DNA of 64,000 nucleotides from Nevskia ramosa DSM 11499 (lineage in GTDB: Bacteria; Pseudomonadota; Gammaproteobacteria; Nevskiales; Nevskiaceae), in contig NZ_ATVI01000011.1 in assembly GCF_000420645.1 (NCBI RefSeq), positions 124,001-188,000 on the forward strand, given 5' to 3'. The stretch's first letter is position 1, and each line of letters starts with the position of its first letter. Made by a program: the position numbers and the translations under genes. Under the pieces are notes generated by a model, which did no database searches, was not told where the DNA came from, and saw only the letters and a list, made by a program, of their open reading frames with translations. This document shows positions 41,176 through 50,571 of the stretch, piece after piece.

Positions 41176-42197
41176 GGCATGCCGCGATACCAGCGGGTCA
41201 TCGCGGCACTCAAATGATGTTCGCGCGCCGCATCGGTCGCCGGCAGCCAGCGCTGACAGCCGCTACCGGCGCGAGCCAGAAAATCGAGCAGCGCGATGTG
41301 CCGGCGCATGACCCGCTGTTGGCGATGATTGATCAGCGGATTGAAGATGCCGAGGCGCGAGAACGCCTGCCGCGGGTTCTTCTTGATCCACAGCCAGGAG
41401 CCCATCTCCAGAGTCAGCGGCAGGAAGACTTTCTCGCCTTGCGTTTGAGCACGCAGATAGAGGTAATCCCAAAGATCGCCATGGGTCAGGTACTGCTGGC
41501 TCTGCGGCTCGAAGACGTAGCGGTGATAGGCGTGGGTCTGCTCGAAGATGGTCTGCAGCGCGTGGATTTCCGGCAGATGCTGGATCGGCCGAGTGGTGTG
41601 CGCGTAGGGAAACCAGATGCGGTCATCGCTGCCGAAGCCGGAATGGCAGTCCACTGCCAGGCTGAAGCGTCGGCTCAGCAGTTCCTCTTCGACGAACGCG
41701 CACAGCGCCGCACCTTCGGCTTCCATCGGCACACCGGGCTCGCCGCGATACCAGGGAAGACCACGGCTGTAACGTTGGCCGCCGATCATGAACGGCACCG
41801 GCTCGACCGCGTCCACCGGCGCATTGCGCATCAGATCGATCCCATTCGGATTGGCGCGCGTACCCAGCGACAAACCGCCGGGATTGACCAGCGGCATGAA
41901 GATCAGACGCACGCCCTGCAACTGCTCGTGCAGCACGCTATCCCAATGCAGACGCTTCACCAGGCTGCGCAGATAGGCGATCACCACATCGGCGCCGATC
42001 CGCTCCAGACCATGCACGCCGCCGAAGAAACCGACCGCCGGTACGTCCGGAGACGGATTGCCCAGGGTCAGCGCATGAATCGGAAACCGGCGCTGCCCGG
42101 CCTGCACTTCGCAGACGATGCGCGCCTGAAGCTGCGGGTGGCCTTCCTCGATCAGGCTCTGCAGCTCGACGAGCTGCGGTATTTCGGCGAAGGTCAC
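41172..42197 (-). CDS. M14-family zinc carboxypeptidase-like protein
   Basis: The 341-residue product starts at GTG 42197. Metal-ligand motif GGVHGLERIG (HxxE, about 59-68), a later His in AVDCHSGFGSDD (about 183-194) and catalytic Glu in LTLEMGSWLW (about 262-271) identify the M14/succinylglutamate-desuccinylase superfamily. NPGGLSLGTRANPNGIDLMRN is the family's central segment. No signal peptide is seen, so it may act on cytoplasmic peptides or amides. Coupled to the hydrolase that follows. Confidence 0.85.
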   Translation of the reverse strand: MTFAEIPQLVELQSLIEEGHPQLQARIVCEVQAGQRRFPIHALTLGNPSPDVPAVGFFGGVHGLERIGADVVIAYLRSLVKRLHWDSVLHEQLQGVRLIFMPLVNPGGLSLGTRANPNGIDLMRNAPVDAVEPVPFMIGGQRYSRGLPWYRGEPGVPMEAEGAALCAFVEEELLSRRFSLAVDCHSGFGSDDRIWFPYAHTTRPIQHLPEIHALQTIFEQTHAYHRYVFEPQSQQYLTHGDLWDYLYLRAQTQGEKVFLPLTLEMGSWLWIKKNPRQAFSRLGIFNPLINHRQQRVMRRHIALLDFLARAGSGCQRWLPATDAAREHHLSAAMTRWYRGMP

Positions 42198-42398
42198 TGA
42201 AGGGCTGTGGACTGGGCGTACGGATGGATGATTCCGGCACGATACGTCGCAAATGTGTCATTGCTTAGACATCTACGATCTACATTCGCGATTGTCATGG
42301 CGCTGCAATACCAGCGTCACCGTCAGCGACTACGGTCCGCCCTTGAACTGGCTCTCTCATCAACGAGAAGCCGCATTCACGGCAAGGAGGACACTCAC

Positions 42399-42539
42399 AT
42401 GACTGGCATGGTTAGAAAACTGAGCACCCATCCTTCGGTCATCCTCGGCGGCATGATGGTGCTGGGGATGCTGGAGTTCGTTGCGCTGCAGCGCTCGCAG
42501 CGGCAGGCGCGGCACAGCAAGGAAGCACTTCAGTCGTAA
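42399..42539 (+). CDS. 46-residue single-span membrane protein
   Basis: ATG 42399 follows a perfect AAGGAGG (42384-42390) at 8 nt. The product has a short basic N-terminus, one hydrophobic helix (about 13-30, VILGGMMVLGMLEFVAL) and a basic, Gln-rich tail ending EALQS. The frame is open further upstream to 42207, but the RBS marks this start. Unknown function; first of three same-strand genes with the NYN RNase (60-nt gap) and tail-sheath gene. Confidence 0.72.
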   Translation: MTGMVRKLSTHPSVILGGMMVLGMLEFVALQRSQRQARHSKEALQS

Positions 42540-42599
42540 GCGGCCATCGCTTCACGCAGTAACCGCTGCATCTGCGGCGGGCGGGCACAATGCTGATCC

Positions 42600-43124
42600 A
42601 TGCCCGTCGACATCCCGCTGCTGCCTTCCGGTCCTGAAACCGTTCCGCCTGACGATGGCGGCCAGCGACCGCTGTTCGTCGATGCGCTGAACGTCGCCTA
42701 CTGGTGCGGCCAGCCACCCTCGCTGCGGCTGCCGATCACGCTGATCGCGGGCCTGCTCGCCGCGGGCCATGACGCGTTGCTGTGCTTCGATGCCAGCGCG
42801 CGTTATCAGCTGAAGGTCGATGCCGCGGCTTACGCAAAACTGATCCAGCTCGATGGGCTCGCCTTCGAAGTGCCATCCGGCATCCCGGCGGATCGAGTGC
42901 TGCTGAAGCAAGCGAATGCCGCCAATGGCGCGATCCTCAGCCGCGACCACTTCCGCAACCACCGTCGCCGCTATCGTCGCCTGATCGATGATCCGGCCCG
43001 AGTCATCGCGGGCTATGTCCGCAACGATCGCCTGCTGCTGCCGGCGTTGGCGCTGGACCTGCCGCTGCCGGCAACCACCGAGCAGGCCTGGGCCCTGCTG
43101 CCGATCACTGATACTGCGCGCTGA
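42600..43124 (+). CDS. NYN/Zc3h12a-like ribonuclease domain protein
   Basis: The 174-residue product carries acidic residues in the order expected of NYN (PIN-like) RNases: FVDALNVAYW (Asp28, Asn31), LLCFDASARY, and IPADRVLLKQAN with ILSRDHFRNHRRRY (final acidic/basic pair). These folds use Mg2+ to cut RNA. No extra domain and no signal peptide. It precedes the tail sheath gene by 20 nt on the same strand, suggesting co-transcription. Target unknown. Confidence 0.75.
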   Translation: MPVDIPLLPSGPETVPPDDGGQRPLFVDALNVAYWCGQPPSLRLPITLIAGLLAAGHDALLCFDASARYQLKVDAAAYAKLIQLDGLAFEVPSGIPADRVLLKQANAANGAILSRDHFRNHRRRYRRLIDDPARVIAGYVRNDRLLLPALALDLPLPATTEQAWALLPITDTAR

Positions 43125-43144
43125 ACCGAAGCAGGGGACAGGCA

Positions 43145-44977
43145 ATGCCCGAATACAAGGCGCCCGGCGTCTACGTTGAGGAAACCAGCTTTCGCGCCAA
43201 GGCGATCGAGGGCGTGCCGACCAGCACCGCCGGCTTTGCTGGCCTCACTCGCTTCGGGCCCGTCGCCTATCCGAATGGACCCGGCAAGACGCAGCCGCGG
43301 CTAGTCACGTCCTGGGCCGAATTCGAGCGTGTCTACGGCGGCGTGGCTCCGCTGGACCTTGCCGGCGCTGTGCGTATCGCCTATCTCGCCCACGCAGTGC
43401 GCGCGTTCTTCGGCAACGGCGGCAGTCGGCTTTACGTGTCGCGCGTCTACGCACCGGCGGCTGGCAGGACGGTCAAGGAATGCATCGCGAGCCTGGCCGT
43501 AGCCACTACCGCTGGCAGTGCAACGTGGCGCGCGCGATGGCCCGGTGCGGATGGCAACGTTCTGGTCGAGGTGCAAGCGGTGCGCGGTAAGAACATCGCG
43601 TTCGAATATCCCTACGATGGCCTTGGCAAACAGGCCTGGGGCGTTCAGGCGAAGAACGTGCTCGCCGGTGCGGTGCTCGAAGTCACCGCTTCCGGCAGCG
43701 CGTTTCCCATCGGCAATATGCCGCTGGTGGCGAGCACGCTGCGCGTTGTCGAGATGGATTCGAACGGCAAGCAGAGCTTCGTCGCCAGCAGCGGTGCACC
43801 TGTGCCGATAGCCGCAGGCTCGCAGCTGTCGCTGGTGGAACTGCGCGTGATCGTGACCGCGCCCGATGGCCGCGTCGACACTTACGATCAACTCGCCACG
43901 CATCCGGACCAGCGCCGTTACATCGGCAAACTGCTGGCGGCCGACGATCCCGAAGACGACAACGCCACGGTCAGTCTGGAGTGCTCACCTGGCAGCGACC
44001 GTTTTGCGGCAGCCGCACTCGCGATCGGATTGCAGTCGGCCGGCAAGCGGCTCGCTGGCGGGATCGATGGTGCATTGCCCAGCCCCGATGAATTCCATGG
44101 CGTGGCAGGCGATCAGGCTACCGGCCTCGAAGCACTGGCCGCAGTCGACGACATCGCCATCGTCGCGATGCCCGATGGCGGCGCCATGCCGACACCGGAA
44201 GACGTGCAGGCCGTTGCCCGACATCTCGTCAGCCACGCAGAGCAACATCGCTACCGCATCGCTGTGGTCGACGCCGCACTGCATAGCTCGTTGTCCGAGG
44301 TGCGCAGCTTTCGCAGCAAGTTCGACAGCAGTTACGCCGCGCTCTATCACCCCTGGGTCGAGATCGTCGATCCGTTGTCTCGGCCGGCACCGGGCCTGCC
44401 GCCGCCCAAGCTGCTGCTGCCGCCGTCAGGTTTCATAGCCGGCATCTATGCGCGCAGCGACATCGAGCGTGGTGTGCACAAGGCACCGGCCAACGAAGTG
44501 GTGCGCGGCATCACCCGCTTCGAGGTCGACATCAACAAGGCGCAGCAGGACGTGCTTAACCCCGAGGGCGTGAACTGCCTGCGCTTCTTCGAAGGCCGCG
44601 GCTACCGTGTATGGGGCGCCCGCAGCTTGAGCTCGGACCCCGAATGGAAGTACGTGAACCTGCGCCGTCTGTTCATCTACCTCGAACACTCGATCGACAA
44701 GTCCACGCAGTGGGCGGTGTTCGAGCCGAATGGCGAGCGCCTGTGGGCCAACATCAGGAGCACGATCCAGGACTTTCTCTTCGGGCAGTGGCGCGACGGC
44801 GCCCTGCTCGGCACCAAGCCCGAGGAAGCGTTTTTCGTGCGATGCGACCGCTCGACGATGACCCAGAACGATCTCGACAACGGCCGCATGGTTTGCCTGA
44901 TCGGTGTCGCGGCAAGCCGCCCTGCGGAGTTCGTGATCTTCCGCATCAGCCAGAGAACCGCTGACTCCAGAGCGTGA
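43145..44977 (+). CDS. Phage/contractile-injection tail sheath protein, isolated
   Basis: The 610-residue product begins with EYKAPGVYVEETSF, the hallmark N-terminal arm of contractile tail sheath proteins (COG3497), followed by STAGFAGLTRFGP. The C-terminal domain (about 480-605) has the conserved YVNLRRLFIYLEHSI, WAVFEPNGERLWANI and CDRSTMTQNDLDNGRM segments that form the sheath-sheath handshake. RBS GGGGACA precedes ATG 43145. In complete systems tube, baseplate, spike and AAA+ genes follow; none is here, and the next gene is on the other strand. It may be a relic or a domesticated sheath. Confidence 0.9.
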   Translation: MPEYKAPGVYVEETSFRAKAIEGVPTSTAGFAGLTRFGPVAYPNGPGKTQPRLVTSWAEFERVYGGVAPLDLAGAVRIAYLAHAVRAFFGNGGSRLYVSRVYAPAAGRTVKECIASLAVATTAGSATWRARWPGADGNVLVEVQAVRGKNIAFEYPYDGLGKQAWGVQAKNVLAGAVLEVTASGSAFPIGNMPLVASTLRVVEMDSNGKQSFVASSGAPVPIAAGSQLSLVELRVIVTAPDGRVDTYDQLATHPDQRRYIGKLLAADDPEDDNATVSLECSPGSDRFAAAALAIGLQSAGKRLAGGIDGALPSPDEFHGVAGDQATGLEALAAVDDIAIVAMPDGGAMPTPEDVQAVARHLVSHAEQHRYRIAVVDAALHSSLSEVRSFRSKFDSSYAALYHPWVEIVDPLSRPAPGLPPPKLLLPPSGFIAGIYARSDIERGVHKAPANEVVRGITRFEVDINKAQQDVLNPEGVNCLRFFEGRGYRVWGARSLSSDPEWKYVNLRRLFIYLEHSIDKSTQWAVFEPNGERLWANIRSTIQDFLFGQWRDGALLGTKPEEAFFVRCDRSTMTQNDLDNGRMVCLIGVAASRPAEFVIFRISQRTADSRA

Positions 44978-44989
44978 TTCCCGCTCTCG

Positions 44990-45979
44990 TCAGGACGGGT
45001 CCGCAGGTGTCGTGACAACGGCCGGTACGACTCGCGTCGAACGGGAATGCAGCGCAACCGCTGCACCTGATACAGCGACCACGCACATGCCGATGATGCT
45101 GATCTGCGCAGGCACGTGACTGAACACCAGCCAGCCAAGCAGGGACGCCCACATCAGCTGGACATACATCACCGGAGCGAGCACCGACGCGGGTGCATGA
45201 CGATGAGCCGCCGTGAACAGGAAGTGTCCCAGGCCGCCGGTGATGCCGGTGCTGACCAGCAGCAGAGCCTGCATGAGGCTCGGCATCCGGCCTTCCCAGA
45301 ACCAGGGGAACACCAGCCCATAGATCGCCATGCCCAACAGCGCCGTATAGAACAGCATGGCCACCGTGCCCTCGGTTCGCGCCAGCACGCGGGACAGGAG
45401 CTGATAAGTCGCAATCAGGACCGCTCCGCACAAGGCGCACAGGACGCCCAGGGAATCGAGCCCGCTGCCCGGACGTGCGATCAGCACCACGCCGATGAAA
45501 CCCCCGATCGCAGCGGCAATCCCCACGCTGCCAACGCGCTCCCCCAAAGTGAACCCGGAGAGCAGCACCACCAGCAGGGGTGACAGGAACACGATCGCCG
45601 TGGCCTCGGCGATCGGCAGGCGATTGAAGGCGACTGCCATCGCCAGCGAGGCCAGCGCCAGACAGGCTCCCCGCAGAATCACCAGACCGGTTCTCCGGGT
45701 CTGGACGAGACGGCGGCCGTGGCTGGGCGTCAGCAGCAGCACCATCAGCAGGCATTGCACGGTGTAGCGCACGGCGATGACGATCGGCGGCGCGAAGTCT
45801 GCCGTCAGGTACTTGGTCGTCGTGTCCATGCATGCGAACAGCAGCACGGCGGCAGCTACCAGCATCACGCCACGGAACGGATGAAGGATCAGCGGAGCAT
45901 GGTCAGCAGGCGCCGGCGCCTTGCGCAACTGCACTGCGCGCGAGATTCCCGCGCCTTCATTCGCGCCATCCATTGCCAC
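44990..45979 (-). CDS. DMT-superfamily (EamA) transporter
   Basis: The 329-residue inner-membrane protein has ten predicted helices in two EamA repeats; each includes the typical pattern (RYTVQCLLMVLLL, AEATAIVFLSPLLVVLLSG, PVMYVQLMWASLLGWLVF). Start GTG 45979 has AAGGGA at good spacing; ATG 45973 is the alternative. Substrate cannot be told; relatives export metabolites or amino acids. Convergent with the tail-sheath gene. Confidence 0.9.
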   Translation of the reverse strand: MAMDGANEGAGISRAVQLRKAPAPADHAPLILHPFRGVMLVAAAVLLFACMDTTTKYLTADFAPPIVIAVRYTVQCLLMVLLLTPSHGRRLVQTRRTGLVILRGACLALASLAMAVAFNRLPIAEATAIVFLSPLLVVLLSGFTLGERVGSVGIAAAIGGFIGVVLIARPGSGLDSLGVLCALCGAVLIATYQLLSRVLARTEGTVAMLFYTALLGMAIYGLVFPWFWEGRMPSLMQALLLVSTGITGGLGHFLFTAAHRHAPASVLAPVMYVQLMWASLLGWLVFSHVPAQISIIGMCVVAVSGAAVALHSRSTRVVPAVVTTPADPS

Positions 45980-46235
45980 GGTTCTGTCCCTTTATCGCTG
46001 CAGAATCCGATCCCTGTCGGACCGCTCGGCAGTCTGACAGCGATCTGGCGCTGGCGTCGAAAGGCGGCTCGCGGCCGCGCTTGGCAATGGTCGCAAGCAT
46101 GGCCCGCGAGAAGCGCAGCTTCACGGGCGAAAGCGAGCCAAGTCAGTGCCGAATCGGCTACGGTTATGCCGAGCAATACGACGTTCTTCGGCGTCGTTCT
46201 GATTGCTTGACCGCTCTGTCTTTCAGGATACGCAC

Positions 46236-46655
46236 ATGAAAACTTCGGACGCGAGCCAGGGCCCGACGGCATCGGAACTCATTTCGAAACGGATCGCCGA
46301 ACTCGGTGACTGGCGCGGGGTAACACTCGGCACCATCCGCAAGCTCATTCAGGAAGCGGACCCGGAAGTCGTCGAGGAGTGGAAGTGGATGGGCACTCCG
46401 GTCTGGTCGCATGACGGCATCATCTGCACCGGCGAGTCCTACAAGGACAAGGTGAAGCTCACCTTCGCCAAGGGCGCGTCCCTGAAGGACCCGAACCAGC
46501 TCTTCAATTCGAGTCTCGACGGCAACGTGCGCCGTGCGATCGACATCCACGAAAGAGAGGAAGTGGACGCGTCCGCCTTCAGGGCGCTCATCCTCGAGGC
46601 AGTGGCCCTCAATCGTTCAAGCAAATCGAAGACTTCGAAGAAAGCGAAGTCCTGA
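46236..46655 (+). CDS. DUF1801 domain protein
   Basis: From ATG 46236 the product has 139 residues. The segment EVVEEWKWMGTPVWSHDGIIC and DKVKLTFAKGASLKDP match DUF1801 proteins, which share a fold with frataxin-like iron chaperones and are often annotated so. C-terminus is a Ser/Lys-rich tail. It stands alone between a DMT transporter and an acyl-CoA ligase. Biochemical role not established. Confidence 0.8.
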   Translation: MKTSDASQGPTASELISKRIAELGDWRGVTLGTIRKLIQEADPEVVEEWKWMGTPVWSHDGIICTGESYKDKVKLTFAKGASLKDPNQLFNSSLDGNVRRAIDIHEREEVDASAFRALILEAVALNRSSKSKTSKKAKS

Positions 46656-46682
46656 GCGCTCCACTCCAGCCCGGCAAGGGCT

Positions 46683-48335
46683 TCAAGCGGTCTGAACAGC
46701 AGCCGCCTTTTCGAGACCCAGCTTCTGCACCGCCTGCGCTCGCATCTCCACCTTGCGCACCTTGCCGCTGACGGTCATCGGGTATTCGCGGACCACGTCC
46801 AGGTAGCGCGGGATCTTGTAGTGCGCCAGCCGGTCCTTGCAGAACGCTCGGAGCGCATCGAGCATGAGCGGTGGACGGCCAGCTTTCATGATCACGCTGG
46901 CCATCACTTCCTCGCCATACTTCTCGTCCGGCACGCCGATGATCTGCACGTCGAGAATGTCCGGGTGCGAGTAGAGGAATTCTTCGATCTCCCTCGGATA
47001 CACGTTCTCGCCACCGCGAATGATCATGTCCTTGGTGCGGCCGACAATGTTCACATAGCCCTGCTCATCCATCGTCGCGAGATCGCCGGTGCGCATCCAG
47101 CCTTCCGGCGTGATGGCTTCGCGGGTTCGCTTGTCGTCATTCCAGTAACCGAGCATCACCGAGTAGCCGCGGGTCTGGAACTCGCCGGTTTCCCCATAGC
47201 CGCAGGTCTCACCGGTATCCGGATTGGCGATGCGGATCTCGACATGTGGATGAACTCTTCCAACCGTTCCCACGCGCTTGTCGAGGGCGTCATCGCGCGC
47301 CGTCTGCGTCGACACCGGCGAGGTTTCGGTCATGCCGTAGATGATGGTCAGCTCCGGCATGTGGAAATCGTCGACCAGGCGTTTCATCACTTCCACCGGG
47401 CACGGCGAGCCGCCGATGGCACCGGTGCGCAGGCTGGATTTGTCGGAGCTCGCAAAGCTCGGATGCGCGAGCATGGCGATGTGCATGGTCGGCACGCACA
47501 TGCAGGACGTGCAGCGTTCTCGCTCGATCGCCGCAAGGGTTTCACCCGGATCAAAGCTGGCCGCCGGCACCACCAGGGTGGCGCCATGCGCGGCGCACAT
47601 CAGCGTGCCCATCACCATGCCCGCGCAGTGATAGAACGGCACCGGCACGCAGTGACGATCCTCCTCGGTGAAGCCCATGATCACACCGCCGAAATAAGCG
47701 TTGTTGAGAATGTTGCGATGGCTCAAGGTCGCGCCTTTCGGCGTGCCGGTGGTGCCCGAGGTGTACTGGATGTTGATCGGATCGTTCGGCGTCAACGTCT
47801 TCATGTGCGCGACGAGATCGGCCTGAGGTACTTGCTCCGCATCCGCCAGCAGCTGCGCCCAGTCTCCAGGCTCGCCTGGCTCGTCGATGAAGATCAGATC
47901 GCGCAGCGCCGGACATTCGCCGCGTACCTCATCAAGCATCGCTCGATAGTTGCTGGTCTTGAAACTGCGCGCAGCGAGAATCCCCCTGCAGCCGGACTGG
48001 CGCAGCGCATGCGCCATCTCGTGCGCACGGTAGGCCGGATTGATGTTGACCTGAATCACGCCGAGCTTGGCAGTGGCGTGCTGCATCAGCACCCACTCGA
48101 CCAGATTCGGCGCCCACACCCCGATCCGCGCGCCCTTGGCATAACCCCGCGCCAGCAGGCCCCGCGCCACGCGGTCCACCTGCTCGTTAAGTTGCCGATA
48201 GGTCCAGCGAATCTGCTGGTGCGGCATCACCAGGGCTTCGCGATCGGCAAAGCGCTGGACCGTGGCCTCGAAGTAGTCGCCGATGGTCTGTTCGAACAAC
48301 GGAATATCGGTACGTCCCCAGCGGTGTGCGGGCAT
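46683..48335 (-). CDS. Acyl-CoA synthetase (AMP-forming)
   Basis: This enzyme activates a fatty or aryl acid with ATP and CoA. ATG 48335 (MPAHRWGRTDIPL) gives 550 residues, in line with relatives; the frame is open to 48401. Motifs of the ANL superfamily: P-loop TSGTTGTPKGATLSHRN (about 184-200), YGMTETSPVS, GWMRTGDLA and the C-terminal KMIIRGGENVYP-type hinge (KDMIIRGGENVYPREIEEFL) plus catalytic Lys in TVSGKVRKVEM. Medium- or long-chain fatty acyl substrates are most likely. Monocistronic. Confidence 0.93.
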   Translation of the reverse strand: MPAHRWGRTDIPLFEQTIGDYFEATVQRFADREALVMPHQQIRWTYRQLNEQVDRVARGLLARGYAKGARIGVWAPNLVEWVLMQHATAKLGVIQVNINPAYRAHEMAHALRQSGCRGILAARSFKTSNYRAMLDEVRGECPALRDLIFIDEPGEPGDWAQLLADAEQVPQADLVAHMKTLTPNDPINIQYTSGTTGTPKGATLSHRNILNNAYFGGVIMGFTEEDRHCVPVPFYHCAGMVMGTLMCAAHGATLVVPAASFDPGETLAAIERERCTSCMCVPTMHIAMLAHPSFASSDKSSLRTGAIGGSPCPVEVMKRLVDDFHMPELTIIYGMTETSPVSTQTARDDALDKRVGTVGRVHPHVEIRIANPDTGETCGYGETGEFQTRGYSVMLGYWNDDKRTREAITPEGWMRTGDLATMDEQGYVNIVGRTKDMIIRGGENVYPREIEEFLYSHPDILDVQIIGVPDEKYGEEVMASVIMKAGRPPLMLDALRAFCKDRLAHYKIPRYLDVVREYPMTVSGKVRKVEMRAQAVQKLGLEKAAAVQTA

Positions 48336-48618
48336 GGTTTTCTCTGACGTTCTGAATTTCACGGCGATCGCACAGTAGTCCGGATGGAATATTGCCGCCA
48401 CATCACTCGGGGTAGCTAGCTGAGGCTCGCTCCAGCGTCGAAGTTGCCGACATACCCACCGAAACTGACTGACGGTGCCGCAAGCACGGCAACCTAAGCA
48501 GCTCTGTTTCCGCTAGGTTCAGTATGAGCACAGATGCGTTTAGCTTAAGGTGGAGATCAGGAGCCGGTGGCATCTAGTTTTGGGGCCGGCATGACACCGC
48601 CGTTAACTTGAACTGCCA

Positions 48619-49470
48619 ATGCCACGCCGCAAAGGAAAATCCGCATTCGACGACTGGGTAGAAATCCTGTCGCGCCTCCCTTGGCAGGCTTGCCTGATCC
48701 TGGCCTTCGTCTCCTGGCTCGGCTTTCACCAACTCGCCCAGATCGAGCTGCCGAAGCCGACGACCGTCTCCGGACTCGGTGCCGCCTACGGGCCAATGAT
48801 GGCGCGCACGCTGGGCATGTTCATGCAGCTGATGGCGCCGGCCGCATGCGTCTTCGCCGCCCTGATTTCCTGGGTCGGCAAGCGCCGCAGAACAAAATTG
48901 CTGGCGGATGCCGAAGCCAGAACCACTGTCGCGCCGCTTGCCCAACTAACCTGGAAGGAATTCGAGCAACTGGTCGGCGCGCACTTCGAGCGTCTCGGCT
49001 ACTCGGTTCGCTTCACCCCTGACGGTGCGGATGGCGGCGTGGACGTTGTTGCCAGCAAGGGCTCGGAGACTTACCTGATCCAGTGCAAGCAATGGCGCGC
49101 AACGCAGGTCGGCGTCAGCGTAGTTCGTGAGCTGTTCGGTCTCATCGCAGCACGTGGAGCGACTGGCGGTTATGTCGTATCAATCGGACCGTTCACGCCC
49201 GACGCCCACGCTTTCGCGGCAGGCAGGAACATCGAACTGGTTGATGCGAACCAACTTCTGCGGTCGAAGCAAGCCGCCGTACCAACGTCTCCCACAGCGG
49301 CGGCCCCCGCCTTAAAGCCAGCCGAGGCATCGAATACCACTTCACCAATCTGCCCAAAATGCGGATCACAGATGACTCGCAGAATTGCCAAGCAAGGAGC
49401 CAATGCCGGCCAGGCGTTTTATGGTTGCAGCACCTATCCGAAATGCCGGGCTGTCCTTCCAGCCTCCTGA
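48619..49470 (+). CDS. Membrane-anchored Mrr-like nuclease with topoisomerase-type zinc ribbon
   Basis: The 283-residue product has two hydrophobic helices (about 22-40 and 62-86), then a restriction-endonuclease-type fold (about 108-215): WKEFEQLVGAHFERLGY, GADGGVDVVA (Asp142) and LIQCKQW (Gln155-x-Lys157), the PD-(D/E)xK core of Mrr_cat. The C-terminus is a C4 zinc ribbon of topoisomerase I type (Cys245, 248, 270, 276; CPKCGSQM ... GCSTYPKC). Such proteins are found in defence and DNA-quality-control settings. No methylase partner is adjacent, consistent with Mrr-type modified-DNA recognition. It opens the accessory region next to glmS. Confidence 0.88.
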   Translation: MPRRKGKSAFDDWVEILSRLPWQACLILAFVSWLGFHQLAQIELPKPTTVSGLGAAYGPMMARTLGMFMQLMAPAACVFAALISWVGKRRRTKLLADAEARTTVAPLAQLTWKEFEQLVGAHFERLGYSVRFTPDGADGGVDVVASKGSETYLIQCKQWRATQVGVSVVRELFGLIAARGATGGYVVSIGPFTPDAHAFAAGRNIELVDANQLLRSKQAAVPTSPTAAAPALKPAEASNTTSPICPKCGSQMTRRIAKQGANAGQAFYGCSTYPKCRAVLPAS

Positions 49471-49695
49471 GACCGCCCTTTGATGGTCATGTCTGTGCCA
49501 GAAGCGGTCGGTCGCGCTGCGGCTCTAAGCGGCCGCGTTTGCCCCTTTGCCAACTACGGCGCTCAAGAGGGTCAAGGACCGCCAAGCAGTGGAAGCAGTC
49601 GGTCGATCCGATCCTTGAGCTTGGTAGCCTTGGTCACATTGGCGCATCCGGGTTATTGATAATGACCAACACCACGTCAAAGAGGCAAACGTAGA

Positions 49696-50571
49696 ATGAG
49701 CGAAACTAGAAATCTGAACCAAGCCGTCGAAGCCGATCCACTGGGACCAGCCGACCGCGCGCGCTCTAACTTCGTGCGCGACATGGTGCAGCGCCGTGAC
49801 GGCTTGACGCTCGACTCGACGACGTGGTCCATTCCTACTCCAAAGCGCATCGTGCAGTTTTGGAACGATCTGCGGCGTTTGCCAGAAGACGTCAAAACCT
49901 GCATGGACTCGTGGAAACGACTCGAGCGGTTCGGGTTTGTGTTAGAGGTGTTCGATGAGAGTTCTGCGAGAGAATTCATCCGAAGCCGCTTAGGGGATCG
50001 CCATGAGAAAGCCTTTAACAGGTGCTACCACCCATCAATGATGTCGGACTACTTTCGCTACTCGTACGTGTTCGCGGAAGGGGGGTTTTATATCGATGCC
50101 GACGATGTCTACCACGGCACGCCGATCGACCAACTATTTGTGGACGGCCGTCTGAAGCTGCAGCCGTTCTGTTACGACGTTGCAACGTCTCAAATGGTGG
50201 CGCCGTCGATTTTTACTGAGCCAGGGGCCAACCAGCCGGGATGGATCTTCTACTTCAACACCACGCCTCTGATCGCGTCTCGCCATCATCCTATTATTAA
50301 AAGAGCGTTATTGAACGCCACCGTATCCCTTGAAGCGGAGCTAGCGAGAGGGTTGCCCGAAGTCCAGGCTACGACGGGCCCTGGTAACCTCACCCGGTCG
50401 GTGTTCGAAGTGCTCAACGAAGGATGCTCGCCTGATGCGATGGTGGTCGCGCCCGATTGGGAACTGACATCGACGAGCCAGTGGCCACTTAGCTACCGCA
50501 ACGACTCGAGGAACTGGAGGCTGTCCAATCAGCAGGCGTACCGTGCATCTTCGCTTTTAGGCGCCCAGTGA
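49696..50571 (+). CDS. GT32-like glycosyltransferase (DXD)
   Basis: The 291-residue product begins at ATG 49696 with AGAGG upstream. The core SDYFRYSYVFAEGGFYIDAD (117-136) matches the capsular/OCH1-type GT32 sugar-binding DXD region (DYxRxxxLxxxGGxYxDxD). The preceding PKRIVQFWND is the typical first strand (xPKxIHQxW). It transfers a sugar from a nucleotide donor; donor and acceptor unknown. No signal peptide. First of three overlapping genes; GC is visibly lower than in flanking core genes. Stop overlaps the next gene as GTGA. Confidence 0.85.
   Translation: MSETRNLNQAVEADPLGPADRARSNFVRDMVQRRDGLTLDSTTWSIPTPKRIVQFWNDLRRLPEDVKTCMDSWKRLERFGFVLEVFDESSAREFIRSRLGDRHEKAFNRCYHPSMMSDYFRYSYVFAEGGFYIDADDVYHGTPIDQLFVDGRLKLQPFCYDVATSQMVAPSIFTEPGANQPGWIFYFNTTPLIASRHHPIIKRALLNATVSLEAELARGLPEVQATTGPGNLTRSVFEVLNEGCSPDAMVVAPDWELTSTSQWPLSYRNDSRNWRLSNQQAYRASSLLGAQ

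Noticed and set aside
48402-49695. A left transposon end (GAATC followed by TGT and CAAATAAAGTC-like repeats) near the Mrr-like gene
   Set aside because: No such repeat pair was found by eye in the gaps 48336-48618 and 49471-49695; the left boundary of the island stays unknown.
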